NCBI GenBank assembly: GCA_030684645.1
Contig: JAUXUF010000093.1
Location: forward strand, 1 to 64,000
DNA from: Bacteroidota bacterium
Lineage (GTDB): Bacteria > Bacteroidota > Bacteroidia > Bacteroidales > Prolixibacteraceae
Length of the DNA: 64,000 nt
Direction of reading: 5' to 3'
The position numbers were made by a program, and so were the translations under genes. Below the pieces are notes generated by a model. The model had not been told where the DNA came from. It did no database searches and saw only the letters and a program-made list of their open reading frames with translations. Each line of letters opens with the position of its first letter. The first letter of the stretch is position 1. Shown piece by piece: positions 38,199 to 48,535 of this stretch.

Positions 38199-39626
38199 TT
38201 ACAACTCGTCGATTTTTATAATTGCGTATGGCAATTCCTTGGAAAGATTAAAATACTTATGATTTAAATTGTCAATATTCCATTCCAGCCAGAAATCTGC
38301 TCCCAGAAATACATTATTGGCATTTTCTGTATATTTGGTTAGAAGGCTTATGTCGTTTGCCGGATAAATGGTTTGAGTGGGAATATTATCAGTTATCGAG
38401 CTTAATATTAAAGTCTCAAAAGAATGCGACCAATAAGTGTAGTGGTGTTTTTGTAATTCACTGCTTTCTACAATAAATTTCCTGTTAGGTAATTTAGCTG
38501 TCTTTGCCATGAGTTCCTGATTAAAGCGTGTCCTTTCGCGAAATACTTTCCCTTGTGCATCGATTCTGTTTAAGCTGACAACAATAATCAGGGTTAAGAA
38601 CGTTAATTTGAGCACCCTGTATTGATTATTATTCTCAAGTATTTCTTTCAACAAAGGAATAGATGTCAGCAAGGCAAGTGGCATAAATGCCCTTTCCATT
38701 AACATATCCGAATCGCCTTTATTATAAGTAAGCAGCGTTACTGTAAGAAAAAAGCCAGAAATACCCAATTGCCAAAAGAGTTTCAAGTACTCTTTTTTGA
38801 AGATAAGATGCAGGATCAGAATAAGTTCAAGAATCACCACCCCAAAATATAAACCAGAAATTCTATCAAAAAAGAATTTTTTACTGTAAGCATCAGGCAG
38901 ATCAAAAATAATCGAAGGTGATTTTAATAACTCTGAAAAAAATTTGCCTTCGTATGAATTTTCGTCTGTGAGCATAACTTTTGTCACTGCCAGGCCAATT
39001 GTTAGAATTAATAAAGCATATGGCTTAATCGAGCGTAGCTGTTTTTTATCGATGGCGCTATATCCGATAATAAATGTGAGGGGATATAATGCTATTGGAT
39101 GAGCGAGGAAAGAAATTATGATGACAAGGGATGCAAGCAGAATCTGAACGTAGGAATAGCGAAAAGATGAATATTGGAGTATTGCAAAAAGCAAAACAGA
39201 AAATACCAGGCTTTGATGAGTTTCAGTTACCGGATAAAAAAATGATTCACTGATGCATAGTATTAATATAAGGACGATTGATAGCCCGGCAGCAGTATTT
39301 TTTAATAGCTTTATGCAGAGCAGGAAAACAATGTAGTAAAGCGCAATAAAAGATACCGAGTAGGTAATGATCAGCAATTTTAAGTTAAATCCCAGTTTCA
39401 TTGCAAGTAATACCGGAAGTTCCGGGAGAATTGCTCCATATCTGAAAGCTTCAACATTAATCTTTTCGAAATTAACAATTTTAAAAAACTGAAATGCGGA
39501 GTCAGCAAACAGAATACGCTCTTTGTAATAATAGACTGAAGCAATTATCAAAACAAAGAAGGACAAATGCCCCAAAATAATAAATGCCCAATCTTTATTT
39601 TTTTTTGAAAAAATGGAATATTTCAT
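38199..39626 (-). CDS. Polytopic membrane protein, GT-C-like/unknown
   Basis: 475 aa, multi-TM, in a GT cluster. Confidence 0.6.
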   Translation of the reverse strand: MKYSIFSKKNKDWAFIILGHLSFFVLIIASVYYYKERILFADSAFQFFKIVNFEKINVEAFRYGAILPELPVLLAMKLGFNLKLLIITYSVSFIALYYIVFLLCIKLLKNTAAGLSIVLILILCISESFFYPVTETHQSLVFSVLLFAILQYSSFRYSYVQILLASLVIIISFLAHPIALYPLTFIIGYSAIDKKQLRSIKPYALLILTIGLAVTKVMLTDENSYEGKFFSELLKSPSIIFDLPDAYSKKFFFDRISGLYFGVVILELILILHLIFKKEYLKLFWQLGISGFFLTVTLLTYNKGDSDMLMERAFMPLALLTSIPLLKEILENNNQYRVLKLTFLTLIIVVSLNRIDAQGKVFRERTRFNQELMAKTAKLPNRKFIVESSELQKHHYTYWSHSFETLILSSITDNIPTQTIYPANDISLLTKYTENANNVFLGADFWLEWNIDNLNHKYFNLSKELPYAIIKIDEL

Positions 39627-39675
39627 TTCAAGCTTCTAAAAGTATTGTATTTGTTTGGTAATCCGTTCTGATCGT

Positions 39676-41628
39676 TCAGTTTTGTCGTTTAATAATCTGC
39701 AAATCATCAAAATAAATGGGCGAGACGCCTGCATTCCAAAGATAAATAATTGTAGTCGCCAGTTTTTGATTTTCCTTAAAAGAACATTTTAGCGTAATTT
39801 TTTTCCATCCTTTTTCATCGACAGTTTCAATGCCATCACTCTTTTGGTAAAGATTTTCCTTGTTATCAATTACAACAGAAGCGCTGTTATTTGGTCCCAA
39901 ATACCAAACACTAACTTCAATCTGATCTGTATTTTTTATGTCATTCAATGAAATTCCATGACTGTATGGATCAACTGGTGTTAAGCATATAGATGAATTC
40001 TTGCTTCTGAAATAATCGTTGCTTAAGTGGCTGATTGTATCGGCCTTTGTCAGGTTAGAGAACTGTACTTGTTTTTTATTTTTATCAATAGTCTCAAAGT
40101 TACATGTAAGTGTATCTGTTCTGTTGTTGTTGTGTATTTGATCGGATGAATGAGCCTCCGTTTTTTTCTTTAACAGAAATACAGGATATTCTTTCCCGAT
40201 TATTTGCCATTCAGGACTGTTCAGGTAATTGTTCCGGTGTTTGTCGTTTTCTTCAACCGACATTAAGTAATTATTGTCGAACATTGAAAATACAATGTAT
40301 TCAGCGTCTCTGACTGTTGGGAAGAAATAGATAAATTGCCTTTGTGCAAGGTGAGGAGTAATTACATTCGAGGCGCTAACTTTTGCATTTTCAGGTATTT
40401 GTTTCAGGAGCCGGTTTACTTTTTTTACGTCGAAAGGAGCCTCATAAAAGCTCTTGTCATAGAATTTGATTTTTGCTTTGTAAAAAGTCCACGGAACCTG
40501 GTGGTTACTGCTGTCCATTTTATGAATGGTCATTGCGAGCGAACCAATGCAAACCAATCCTGCCAGTGTGTTCTGTAACTTCTTGGTTTTAAATGAACCC
40601 AGAACAAGAAAAACGGAAATAGGCAGAAGTGTTACAATTTCAACAGAATAATAAGTGGCCAGACCCCACCTGAAAAAATCATCATTGAGTACTTTCTGGG
40701 CAACAATGGGGATAAACCAAATCATATATTTGGGGCGGAACAACAAAACAAAACCACCTGAAATCAAATAAGTTATATAAAATTCGAGTTTTACCTTATC
40801 ATATTCAGGATTACCGAGATGATTTACAAAGAAAAGCTTAATTGTTTCTACCGGATGCAGAAGTGTGAATTTGAGAGCTTCTCCCGGCCCTGAACCCAAT
40901 GCAGAATAATTAAAAAGGGAATATTTGACTCCGGGAGTTTCGATACCTGGAATAAATACTTTAAACAGTAGGATGAAATAGATAATTGAAATAGCAATGC
41001 CGGCAAGCGAATAAATAACTGCCTTCTTTTCTTTCCAATGCGACAGAATCAATACAACAAAAATAAAGATAAACCAAATCGGCATGTTTTCCCTGGAAAG
41101 CAAAGAAAGAATAAGTATAATGAAAGCGATGAGATATTTTCGTATTTCAAAATAATACAGGAAAACAGGAACAAAACAGGCAGACATTACGGCCAGGTTA
41201 ACGTCGGTGCCAAATGCAGAGTATCTCCCAAACAATAAAAAAAAGTAAAGCACAACTCCTGATGTAAGCCATATATTGTCTGTTTTCAGTTTTATCAGCT
41301 TATACGAATACCAGGCTGCAATGAGGATTAATGAATTTTGAATAATAATCAGGGTATATGTTCCGGTTAACCAGTTGAGCAACCAGTAAACCGGAATAAA
41401 ATACATGAGCGTAAATGAAAAATGGTCCTGAAGAAAGTTTCCCCTGAATGTTGGGAGTGGGCTTATTCGGAAATGGGAATAATCCCAAAAAGCAAAATTG
41501 TAGTTGGCGTAATCGTAGGTAAAAGTTTTAAATAAGTAGTGATTATAAATTCCAATGAATGATATTAGCAATCCAAAAAAAACGAGGATAACAGCGGGAA
41601 TATGTTTTTTTTGTATCTGAAATTTCAT
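39676..41628 (-). CDS. DUF2079-like membrane protein with C-terminal beta-sandwich (CBM-like) domain
   Basis: TYDYANYNFAFWDYSHFRISPLPTFRGNFLQDHFSFTLMYF; C-term ends IIYLWNAGVSPIYFDDLQIIKRQN. Confidence 0.7.
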   Translation of the reverse strand: MKFQIQKKHIPAVILVFFGLLISFIGIYNHYLFKTFTYDYANYNFAFWDYSHFRISPLPTFRGNFLQDHFSFTLMYFIPVYWLLNWLTGTYTLIIIQNSLILIAAWYSYKLIKLKTDNIWLTSGVVLYFFLLFGRYSAFGTDVNLAVMSACFVPVFLYYFEIRKYLIAFIILILSLLSRENMPIWFIFIFVVLILSHWKEKKAVIYSLAGIAISIIYFILLFKVFIPGIETPGVKYSLFNYSALGSGPGEALKFTLLHPVETIKLFFVNHLGNPEYDKVKLEFYITYLISGGFVLLFRPKYMIWFIPIVAQKVLNDDFFRWGLATYYSVEIVTLLPISVFLVLGSFKTKKLQNTLAGLVCIGSLAMTIHKMDSSNHQVPWTFYKAKIKFYDKSFYEAPFDVKKVNRLLKQIPENAKVSASNVITPHLAQRQFIYFFPTVRDAEYIVFSMFDNNYLMSVEENDKHRNNYLNSPEWQIIGKEYPVFLLKKKTEAHSSDQIHNNNRTDTLTCNFETIDKNKKQVQFSNLTKADTISHLSNDYFRSKNSSICLTPVDPYSHGISLNDIKNTDQIEVSVWYLGPNNSASVVIDNKENLYQKSDGIETVDEKGWKKITLKCSFKENQKLATTIIYLWNAGVSPIYFDDLQIIKRQN

Positions 41629-41663
41629 GTTAGTTTTTTACTATTTGTTTTTGTTTGATATTC

Positions 41664-43745
41664 TTAAGGATTGCTTAAAGATTGATCTGAAATACGGGAA
41701 ATTTTTTTGATGCTTAAATCGTCAAAATAAGCAGTTCTTCTTCTGGGATTCCACAGATATATTTTAAGGTTTTTCCCCTCCATTTCATTTTTTATATCCA
41801 CATTAATTCGTAACAATTCCCATCCGTTCTCATCGTATTTTATAGCTTCGTTCTGGGCCTGATAAAAGGTTTTTGAGTCATCGGCTGTAACTACAAGGTA
41901 CCCGCTTGATGTATCCGATTTTCTCCAAACATCAATTTGATATAACTCTCCCGTTTTTGTATTTTTTAAGCTGTAATCCACTGCGAACGGATTTGATTTT
42001 TCAAGCTTAATTGAATAAGTGCCAGAGCGGGCTTGGTCAGTTGACAACGCGTTTACCGGACCAAATATTTCGGAGCCTGATCCTCCTATGAATAATTTTC
42101 CATCGGTACTAAACTGATCTGCGTTAAAGCTAATTGTGGGGCCTGTTTGTTGTATTTTATCACTGGCTGGTGGCGTATATTTCAGTGTGTCAAGAATGTA
42201 TATATTCTGTGCGTTGCCTTTATGAACCATTTTTAAAGGAAATTCGCGCTGCTCCATTTCTGCTATCTGAGATGAGTCGGAGGGCCCGTTCATTAAAAGT
42301 ATCTTGTTGCCATTCATTTCAACAATATCATCAAGGCTTGTCCGTAAGTTCCAGTTTAAATAGGTGTCACTCGATAATTCGTAGAAGTATGTTTTTGGGA
42401 ACAACTTCTTAAGATGTGGGTACATTTTCCCTTTCGCAAAATCGGTTCCGAACTTAAGGCCGGTAAAATTATTCAACGAATAAATGTAATAATTGACGTG
42501 TGTATATTGTCCATAATTCTTTTCGACCAATGAATTTGCTGAGTCAATTTCCTCACTGGCTGCTTTGTATTGTTTGTTAGATATTATCATCTTCGAAGGA
42601 TGGTTCCATGCCATAAAACCGATAAAGGCTATAACAATAACGGGTAACAAAAATGAATTAAGCGCTTTATATTCAAAAATGTGTTTTATGATATTCAGGA
42701 TTATATACAATGTTATTCCTGTAAGCAAAAGCACGGGTATCAGGTAGTGATTCCCTCCGTAATGTTTTGCAACTAACAGGGTTCCTGCAACAAAAGTCAC
42801 TAATAATCCGGCTAGAAATTTCAAATCCTCGCTGACATTATTTCGTTTTCTGAAGTAATAGCCCACACATAAAGTTATTATGCCCATTATCAAAATAATT
42901 GTAAATGCGGGGAAGAAAGAAAGGATGCTTTGAATATTTGGGATATATGTTTTTGTATCAATAATCCCCTTTTCTCCGTTGCCGTAATTACCAGAGTGGC
43001 TTATCATGTCGCGGAACCAAAAAAACATTCTGTCATATTCAGGGATTGCAGGAATGGTGAATAACACAAAAGACGGAACTATTCCCAGTAAATAGAAGAT
43101 TTTTTTCTTAACTGATGGAAGTAAAAATAAAGGTAATATGAATAATGGAAGGAATGTGGCTTTGGTAGCTAATCCTGCCCCTGTAATCAAAGCAAAAAGA
43201 ATTACATATTTCCATTGACCTTTTTCTTGTTCGTGATAAAAACAGAATACAAGAATTACATAAATACCGGTTATAAAAAAGAGTAGAGGTTCAGGTGAAA
43301 GCTTTGCCCAGGTTACATCTAAAATATATGTGGAAAGAAATGTGCTAACCTGCAATAATAAGGCGGGCCAAACTGATCTTGTTTTTCTAAAAACTATCCA
43401 CCCAAGTGAAAGTAAAAATATTGCGTTTAATACAACAATAACTTTCCTTATGCCTTCAATAAATTCATTCGGGTTTTTTAGTACTTGTTCAACAATTGTT
43501 TCGTTATTCGGACCAGAAATTAAATGCATTAATCCAATAGTTCCAGCACCAATTTGCATTAAGGTGGTTCCGGGATTATCTATGTGCCCTACACTCTGGC
43601 CATCACAAATGCATAAAGCATTCATGAGATAAATATATTCGGGATCGTTAGGGTAGTTGTTTCTATCGAAATTCAATCCAGCCCATAAAAAAATAAGAGG
43701 AAAGATTATTACAACATATTTGATAAACGCTGGTTTTCCCTTCAT
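41664..43745 (-). CDS. GT39-like membrane protein with C-terminal beta-sandwich (CBM-like) domain
   Basis: NYPNDPEYIYLMNALCICDGQSVGHIDNPGTTLMQIGAGTIGL; C-term LKIYLWNPRRRTAYFDDLSIKKI. Confidence 0.7.
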   Translation of the reverse strand: MKGKPAFIKYVVIIFPLIFLWAGLNFDRNNYPNDPEYIYLMNALCICDGQSVGHIDNPGTTLMQIGAGTIGLMHLISGPNNETIVEQVLKNPNEFIEGIRKVIVVLNAIFLLSLGWIVFRKTRSVWPALLLQVSTFLSTYILDVTWAKLSPEPLLFFITGIYVILVFCFYHEQEKGQWKYVILFALITGAGLATKATFLPLFILPLFLLPSVKKKIFYLLGIVPSFVLFTIPAIPEYDRMFFWFRDMISHSGNYGNGEKGIIDTKTYIPNIQSILSFFPAFTIILIMGIITLCVGYYFRKRNNVSEDLKFLAGLLVTFVAGTLLVAKHYGGNHYLIPVLLLTGITLYIILNIIKHIFEYKALNSFLLPVIVIAFIGFMAWNHPSKMIISNKQYKAASEEIDSANSLVEKNYGQYTHVNYYIYSLNNFTGLKFGTDFAKGKMYPHLKKLFPKTYFYELSSDTYLNWNLRTSLDDIVEMNGNKILLMNGPSDSSQIAEMEQREFPLKMVHKGNAQNIYILDTLKYTPPASDKIQQTGPTISFNADQFSTDGKLFIGGSGSEIFGPVNALSTDQARSGTYSIKLEKSNPFAVDYSLKNTKTGELYQIDVWRKSDTSSGYLVVTADDSKTFYQAQNEAIKYDENGWELLRINVDIKNEMEGKNLKIYLWNPRRRTAYFDDLSIKKISRISDQSLSNP

Positions 43746-43790
43746 CCTGGTTTTTATTTGGAGAACTTTACCTCAATTAATAACGAGTGA

Positions 43791-44540
43791 TTATTCTTGT
43801 TTGGCAAAGTAACTATATTTTGCCAACCCCCACTTTTGCAACCGAAACTGTAGTGACGTTTTCAGCACTCCCATCCCGTAAACCGAACTGTTCTTAATAT
43901 TAATGCTCGAGGCATCGTCGAAATATTTGGTTGGACAAGTGATTTCAGCGATTTCGTAGCCTGCATACCAGATCTGGGCAAGCATCTGGTTGTCGAATAC
44001 AAAATTGTCAGAATTGACATTGTAGTTCACTTTCTCCAACACTTCGCGCGAAAAGGCCCGGTAGCCGGTGTGATATTCCGAAAGTTTGGCATTCATCATG
44101 ATATTCTGAAACATGGTGAGCAGGCGGTTGGCTACATATTTATACCAGGGCATGCCACCGGCTAATGCACCTTTGCCTAAAATGCGCGAACCCAAAACAA
44201 CCTGGTACAAATCGTTAGCGATCAGGTGGGTCATTGATGGAATCAACTTTGGTGTGTATTGGTAGTCGGGATGAAGCATAATCACAATGTCAGCGCCCAA
44301 TTCAAGAGCTTTATTGTAACACGATTTCTGGTTCCCACCATATCCTTTGTTTTCCTGATGCTTAACAATGTGCTTGATTCCTAACCTTTGAGCTTCTTTA
44401 ATGGTTTCATCTTTACTTTTATCGTCAACCAAAATGACTTCATCGACAATGGTGAAGTCTATCTCCTGGTAGGTAATTTCAAGCGTTTTCGCTGCGTTGT
44501 AAGCCGGTAATACCACTACAACCTTTTTACCGTTTATCAT
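43791..44540 (-). CDS. GT2 family glycosyltransferase
   Basis: VVVVLPAYNAAKTLEITYQEID, EVILVDDKSKDETI, KGYGGNQKSCYNKAL, YHTGYRAFSREVL. Confidence 0.93.
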   Translation of the reverse strand: MINGKKVVVVLPAYNAAKTLEITYQEIDFTIVDEVILVDDKSKDETIKEAQRLGIKHIVKHQENKGYGGNQKSCYNKALELGADIVIMLHPDYQYTPKLIPSMTHLIANDLYQVVLGSRILGKGALAGGMPWYKYVANRLLTMFQNIMMNAKLSEYHTGYRAFSREVLEKVNYNVNSDNFVFDNQMLAQIWYAGYEIAEITCPTKYFDDASSINIKNSSVYGMGVLKTSLQFRLQKWGLAKYSYFAKQE

Positions 44541-44563
44541 TTATATTTTATTTTATCAGTCTA

Positions 44564-45319
44564 TTACAGTTCGCGAATCCAAATATTCCGGTAACTAACC
44601 GGATTGCCGTGATCCTGAAGAATGATTGGTCCGTTTCCGTGAGGTTTTTCAAAATACTCCGGAATGCCTATGTATTCGGTTGGTCCACGTAAAGCCACAT
44701 GATTTTGAACCAGGACCCCATTGTGCAAAACAGTCACAGTTGGAGGGGTAAAGTATGTGCCATTTGGATTAAAACGCGGGGCAGTATAAATAACATCGTA
44801 AACCTGCCACACACCGGGAGCTTTGCAAGCATTGACCAATGGAGGATATTGTTTGTAAAAACTGCCGGCCTGACCATTGCGGTATGTTCGGTTATTGAAG
44901 TTGTCCAATACCTGCAATTCATAAAGTCCCTGGAGGAAAATACCACTATTTCCACGACCCTGACTTTCGCCAACTACTTCCGAAGGAGAGCGCCATTCGA
45001 TATGAAGTTGAAAATCATTAAATGAACGTTTGGTCTTAATAACTCCGGATCCTTTCACAACCGTCGCTGAACCGTCGGCTACTTTCCAGCCGGGCTCAGT
45101 TCCAGCTTCATTTGTCCATTCAGTACTCAAGTTTACCCCATCAAACAAGATAATGGCATCTGATGGCGCATCCATTGGTGTTTCTCCCGGAGTGACCACA
45201 CTTACTTCCGGATCCCAGATTTCGGTCATTTCAGGTTTCATCGGAAAATCGGTTCTGCCTTGGGCAAAAACTGCAGTAATTGCAAGAAAGCCTGCAATTG
45301 ATATGAAAATACGTTTCAT
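44564..45319 (-). CDS. DUF1080 (3-keto-disaccharide hydrolase-like) secreted protein
   Basis: AIILFDGVNLSTEWTNEAG...FQLHIEWRSP...GNSGIFLQGLYELQVLDN. Start MKRIFIS at 45319. Confidence 0.88.
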   Translation of the reverse strand: MKRIFISIAGFLAITAVFAQGRTDFPMKPEMTEIWDPEVSVVTPGETPMDAPSDAIILFDGVNLSTEWTNEAGTEPGWKVADGSATVVKGSGVIKTKRSFNDFQLHIEWRSPSEVVGESQGRGNSGIFLQGLYELQVLDNFNNRTYRNGQAGSFYKQYPPLVNACKAPGVWQVYDVIYTAPRFNPNGTYFTPPTVTVLHNGVLVQNHVALRGPTEYIGIPEYFEKPHGNGPIILQDHGNPVSYRNIWIREL

Positions 45320-45341
45320 TTTTTGTTTTGTTTTTATTAGT

Positions 45342-47090
45342 TTATAAATCAAGCTCTTTCATGATTGCATCAATTTTTTCATCGGCCCGTTTTTCAACGG
45401 CATCAAAATCTGCCCTATTGGTAAGTTCACCGGTGACCTCGAAATAAAATTTGATTTTGGGTTCGGTACCTGATGGACGGACTGAAATTTTTGTTCCATC
45501 TTCGGTAAAGAATTGCAATACGTTTGATGTAGATTTCTGATTGATTGGTGTTTCAGTACCAGTAAGCAAATTTTTCTCAATATTTACATCGTAATTTTTC
45601 ACAATTTTCAATTTCGAACCACCCAGTACTTTTGGCGGATTGGCGCGAAAGTTAACCATCATCTGTTGGATTTCTTCCGCTCCGGTTTTTCCTTTGCGAA
45701 CCACGTATTTCATTTTTTCACGGGAAAAACCATATTCCATGTAAATATCGAGCAACATTTCGTACAGCGATTTACCCTGATCTTTTGCCCAGGCAACAAT
45801 TTCGGCCATCAGCGCGCACGACGAAACGGCATCTTTGTCGCGAACAAAATCGGCAGGCATAAAACCAAAACTTTCTTCGCCTCCGCCAATGTAGGTTTTT
45901 TGACCTTCCAAATCGCGGATAACTTCGGCAATGTATTTAAAGCCAGTGAAGACATCATAAAAATCGACCTTATTTTGCTCAGCAATTTTAGCTATCAGTT
46001 CAGTAGTGACAATTGTTTTTACGATAAACTCGTTGCCTTTAAGCAGGTTGTTTTCCTTGCGCTTACTGATGATGTAATAAATGAACACCAATGCAGTCTG
46101 ATTACCGTTCAGGATCACAAACTTTCCCTGGTCATTTTTAACCGCCACTCCAATCCGGTCGGCATCCGGATCTGAAGCAAGCACCACATCAGCATCGACT
46201 TCAACCGCTTTCGCAATCGCCATTTCAAGAGCGGCAGTTTCTTCAGGATTAGGTGAAATTACGGTTGGAAAATTTCCGTCAACTACATCCTGTTCAGGAA
46301 CATTGATGATGTTGGTAAAGCCAAAAGCCCGCAAAGCAGCCGGTATCAGCCGCACACCTGTTCCGTGGATTGGCGTATATACGATTTTGAGATCTTTCTG
46401 CCGATGTACAACTTCGGGAGAAATGGAAACCGTTTTTACTTTTTCGAGGAAAAGCTTATCCATATCACTTCCCAAAATAGTAATTAAATTCTGATCACCA
46501 TTAAATTTGATGTCGGCAGCTTTTACTTTCGAGACTTCATCGATAATGTTTTCGTCGTGTGGGGAAACGATTTGTGAACCATCGTCCCAGTATGCTTTGT
46601 AGCCATTATATTCTTTTGGATTGTGGGAAGCTGTCAGGATAATTCCACTCTGACATCCCAATTCGCGCACGGCAAACGACAATTCCGGAGTAGGACGTAA
46701 ATCTTCAAACAGATAAACTTTGATTCCATTGGCGGCAAAAATTCCTGCGCTGGTTTCGGAGAATAAACGGCTGTTGTTACGGCAGTCATAGCCAATAGCA
46801 ACCTTAATTTCAGGAAGTTGGGCAAATTCTCTTTTCAAATAATTGCTTAATCCCTGGGTCGCTGCACCAACCGTATAAATATTCATCCGGTTGGTACCGG
46901 CGCCCATAATCCCACGTAATCCTCCGGTACCAAATTCAAGGTCACGGTAAAACGAATCAATCAACTCGGTTGGATCTTCATTGCTAAGCAATCGTCGGAC
47001 TTCTGCCTTTGTTGCTTCGTCATAAACATCGGTTAGCCATTCTGCTACTTTCAATTTTACACTTTCTATAACTTCCTGATTTGTTGCCAT
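45342..47090 (-). CDS. Phosphoglucomutase/phosphomannomutase
   Basis: GTGGLRGIMGAGTNRMN, TASHNPKEYNGYKAYWDDG, DPDADRIGVAV, GGGEESFGFM, RPSGTEPKIKFY. Confidence 0.94.
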   Translation of the reverse strand: MATNQEVIESVKLKVAEWLTDVYDEATKAEVRRLLSNEDPTELIDSFYRDLEFGTGGLRGIMGAGTNRMNIYTVGAATQGLSNYLKREFAQLPEIKVAIGYDCRNNSRLFSETSAGIFAANGIKVYLFEDLRPTPELSFAVRELGCQSGIILTASHNPKEYNGYKAYWDDGSQIVSPHDENIIDEVSKVKAADIKFNGDQNLITILGSDMDKLFLEKVKTVSISPEVVHRQKDLKIVYTPIHGTGVRLIPAALRAFGFTNIINVPEQDVVDGNFPTVISPNPEETAALEMAIAKAVEVDADVVLASDPDADRIGVAVKNDQGKFVILNGNQTALVFIYYIISKRKENNLLKGNEFIVKTIVTTELIAKIAEQNKVDFYDVFTGFKYIAEVIRDLEGQKTYIGGGEESFGFMPADFVRDKDAVSSCALMAEIVAWAKDQGKSLYEMLLDIYMEYGFSREKMKYVVRKGKTGAEEIQQMMVNFRANPPKVLGGSKLKIVKNYDVNIEKNLLTGTETPINQKSTSNVLQFFTEDGTKISVRPSGTEPKIKFYFEVTGELTNRADFDAVEKRADEKIDAIMKELDL

Positions 47091-47091
47091 A

Positions 47092-47964
47092 TCATTGATT
47101 CTTGATCTGAAAATATTCGGTTAAACTGTCCCTCCAGTGAGATATTTGTATGCCAAAAATAAGTTTAATTTTCGACTTATTCATGACACTGTATGGTGGC
47201 CGCTTCACTGGAGATGGGTATTCTTCGGTTGCAATGGGCTTCACATAACAATTGATTTTGCCAATTTCGAAAATGGCTTTGGTGAAATCGTACCAGCTGG
47301 CAACACCTTCGTTTGAATAATGGTAAATTCCGGGAACGAAAGGTTTTTCGCCACGAGCTGTAGCTGAAATGATCGATAAAATGGCCAGCGCCAAATCGGC
47401 TGCATTGGTTGGGCTTCCAATCTGGTCAGAAATTACACCTAACTCGGATCTTTCATTTCCCATGCGGATCATGGTTTTTACAAAATTATTCCCGAATGCA
47501 GAATACAACCAGGAAGTACGAATAATCAGGCTTTCCGGATTGAATTTCTGACACAGGATTTCTCCTTCCAGCTTGGTTTTTCCGTACGCCGATTGCGGAT
47601 CAACCGGATTGTCTTCCTTGTAGGGTCTTGGTCCATTCCCGTCAAAGACATAATCGGTTGAAATGTGAATGATTTTACAGCCTGCTTTTGCCGATTGTTC
47701 AGCCAGAATTCCAACAGCAGTAGCATTCAGTAAAGTTGCCATTTCAAGATCTGTTTCAGCTTTATCGACATTCGTATAGGCTGCGCAGTTGATCAGATAT
47801 TCAGGTTTAATTTCAGCCAGAAATGCAGCAACTTTTTCCGGAATCGTAATGTCTAATTCAGCCACATCGGTGAAGCAAAACTCCATTTCAGGAAGTAATG
47901 CTGAAGCTTTACGGATCTCCGATCCCAATTGTCCGTTGGCGCCTGTAACCAGTATTTTAATCAT
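47092..47964 (-). CDS. rfbD: dTDP-4-dehydrorhamnose reductase
   Basis: ILVTGANGQLGSEIR, INCAAYTNVDKAE, ISTDYVFDG, YGKTKLEGE. Confidence 0.93.
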   Translation of the reverse strand: MIKILVTGANGQLGSEIRKASALLPEMEFCFTDVAELDITIPEKVAAFLAEIKPEYLINCAAYTNVDKAETDLEMATLLNATAVGILAEQSAKAGCKIIHISTDYVFDGNGPRPYKEDNPVDPQSAYGKTKLEGEILCQKFNPESLIIRTSWLYSAFGNNFVKTMIRMGNERSELGVISDQIGSPTNAADLALAILSIISATARGEKPFVPGIYHYSNEGVASWYDFTKAIFEIGKINCYVKPIATEEYPSPVKRPPYSVMNKSKIKLIFGIQISHWRDSLTEYFQIKNQ

Positions 47965-48523
47965 GAGATTCGAATTTGAAGTTCATTTCGGCATCGGCTA
48001 AACAGGGGTGAACCAAATCTTTACCTGAAATAAGCGCTTCTTCAAGGGGAAGTTTCCAGTCGATTGCTAACGCCGGATCGTTATAACGGATTCCGCGTTC
48101 GGCTGCCGGATTGTAAAAGGCATCGCACTTGTATGAAAAAATGGCATATTCACTCAGTACCGAAAATCCATGGGCAAATCCTTTTGGGATGTAAAACTGA
48201 TTTTTTTTGGAAGCGCTCACTTCCAGACCATACCACTGACCAAATGTTGGCGATCCTTCGCGTAAATCAACCGCGACATCGTAAACCGTTCCACGGACCA
48301 CCCGAATCAATTTAGTTTGTGCAAAAGGCGCAAGTTGATAGTGCAGACCACGGATGACGCCACGATGTGATTTCGACTCATTATCCTGAACAAAATTGGA
48401 GATCAAACCATGTTCGGCAAATTTGGTTTCGCTAAAGCTTTCGAAAAAGTATCCCCGTTCATCAGCAAAAACCCGGGGCTCAATAATTAAGAGTCCCGGG
48501 ATTGGTGTTTCAATTATCTTCAT
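47957..48523 (-). CDS. rfbC: dTDP-4-dehydrorhamnose 3,5-epimerase
   Basis: GLLIIEPRVFADERGYFFESF, FVQDNESKSHRGVIRGLHYQ, PKGFAHGFSVLSEYAIFSYKCD. Confidence 0.94.
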   Translation of the reverse strand: MKIIETPIPGLLIIEPRVFADERGYFFESFSETKFAEHGLISNFVQDNESKSHRGVIRGLHYQLAPFAQTKLIRVVRGTVYDVAVDLREGSPTFGQWYGLEVSASKKNQFYIPKGFAHGFSVLSEYAIFSYKCDAFYNPAAERGIRYNDPALAIDWKLPLEEALISGKDLVHPCLADAEMNFKFESHD

Positions 48524-48535
48524 TACTTTTTTCTG

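Noticed and set aside
45666-46175. 169-aa plus-strand ORF opposite phosphoglucomutase
   Set aside because: Antisense shadow of a strongly conserved gene; no recognisable motif.
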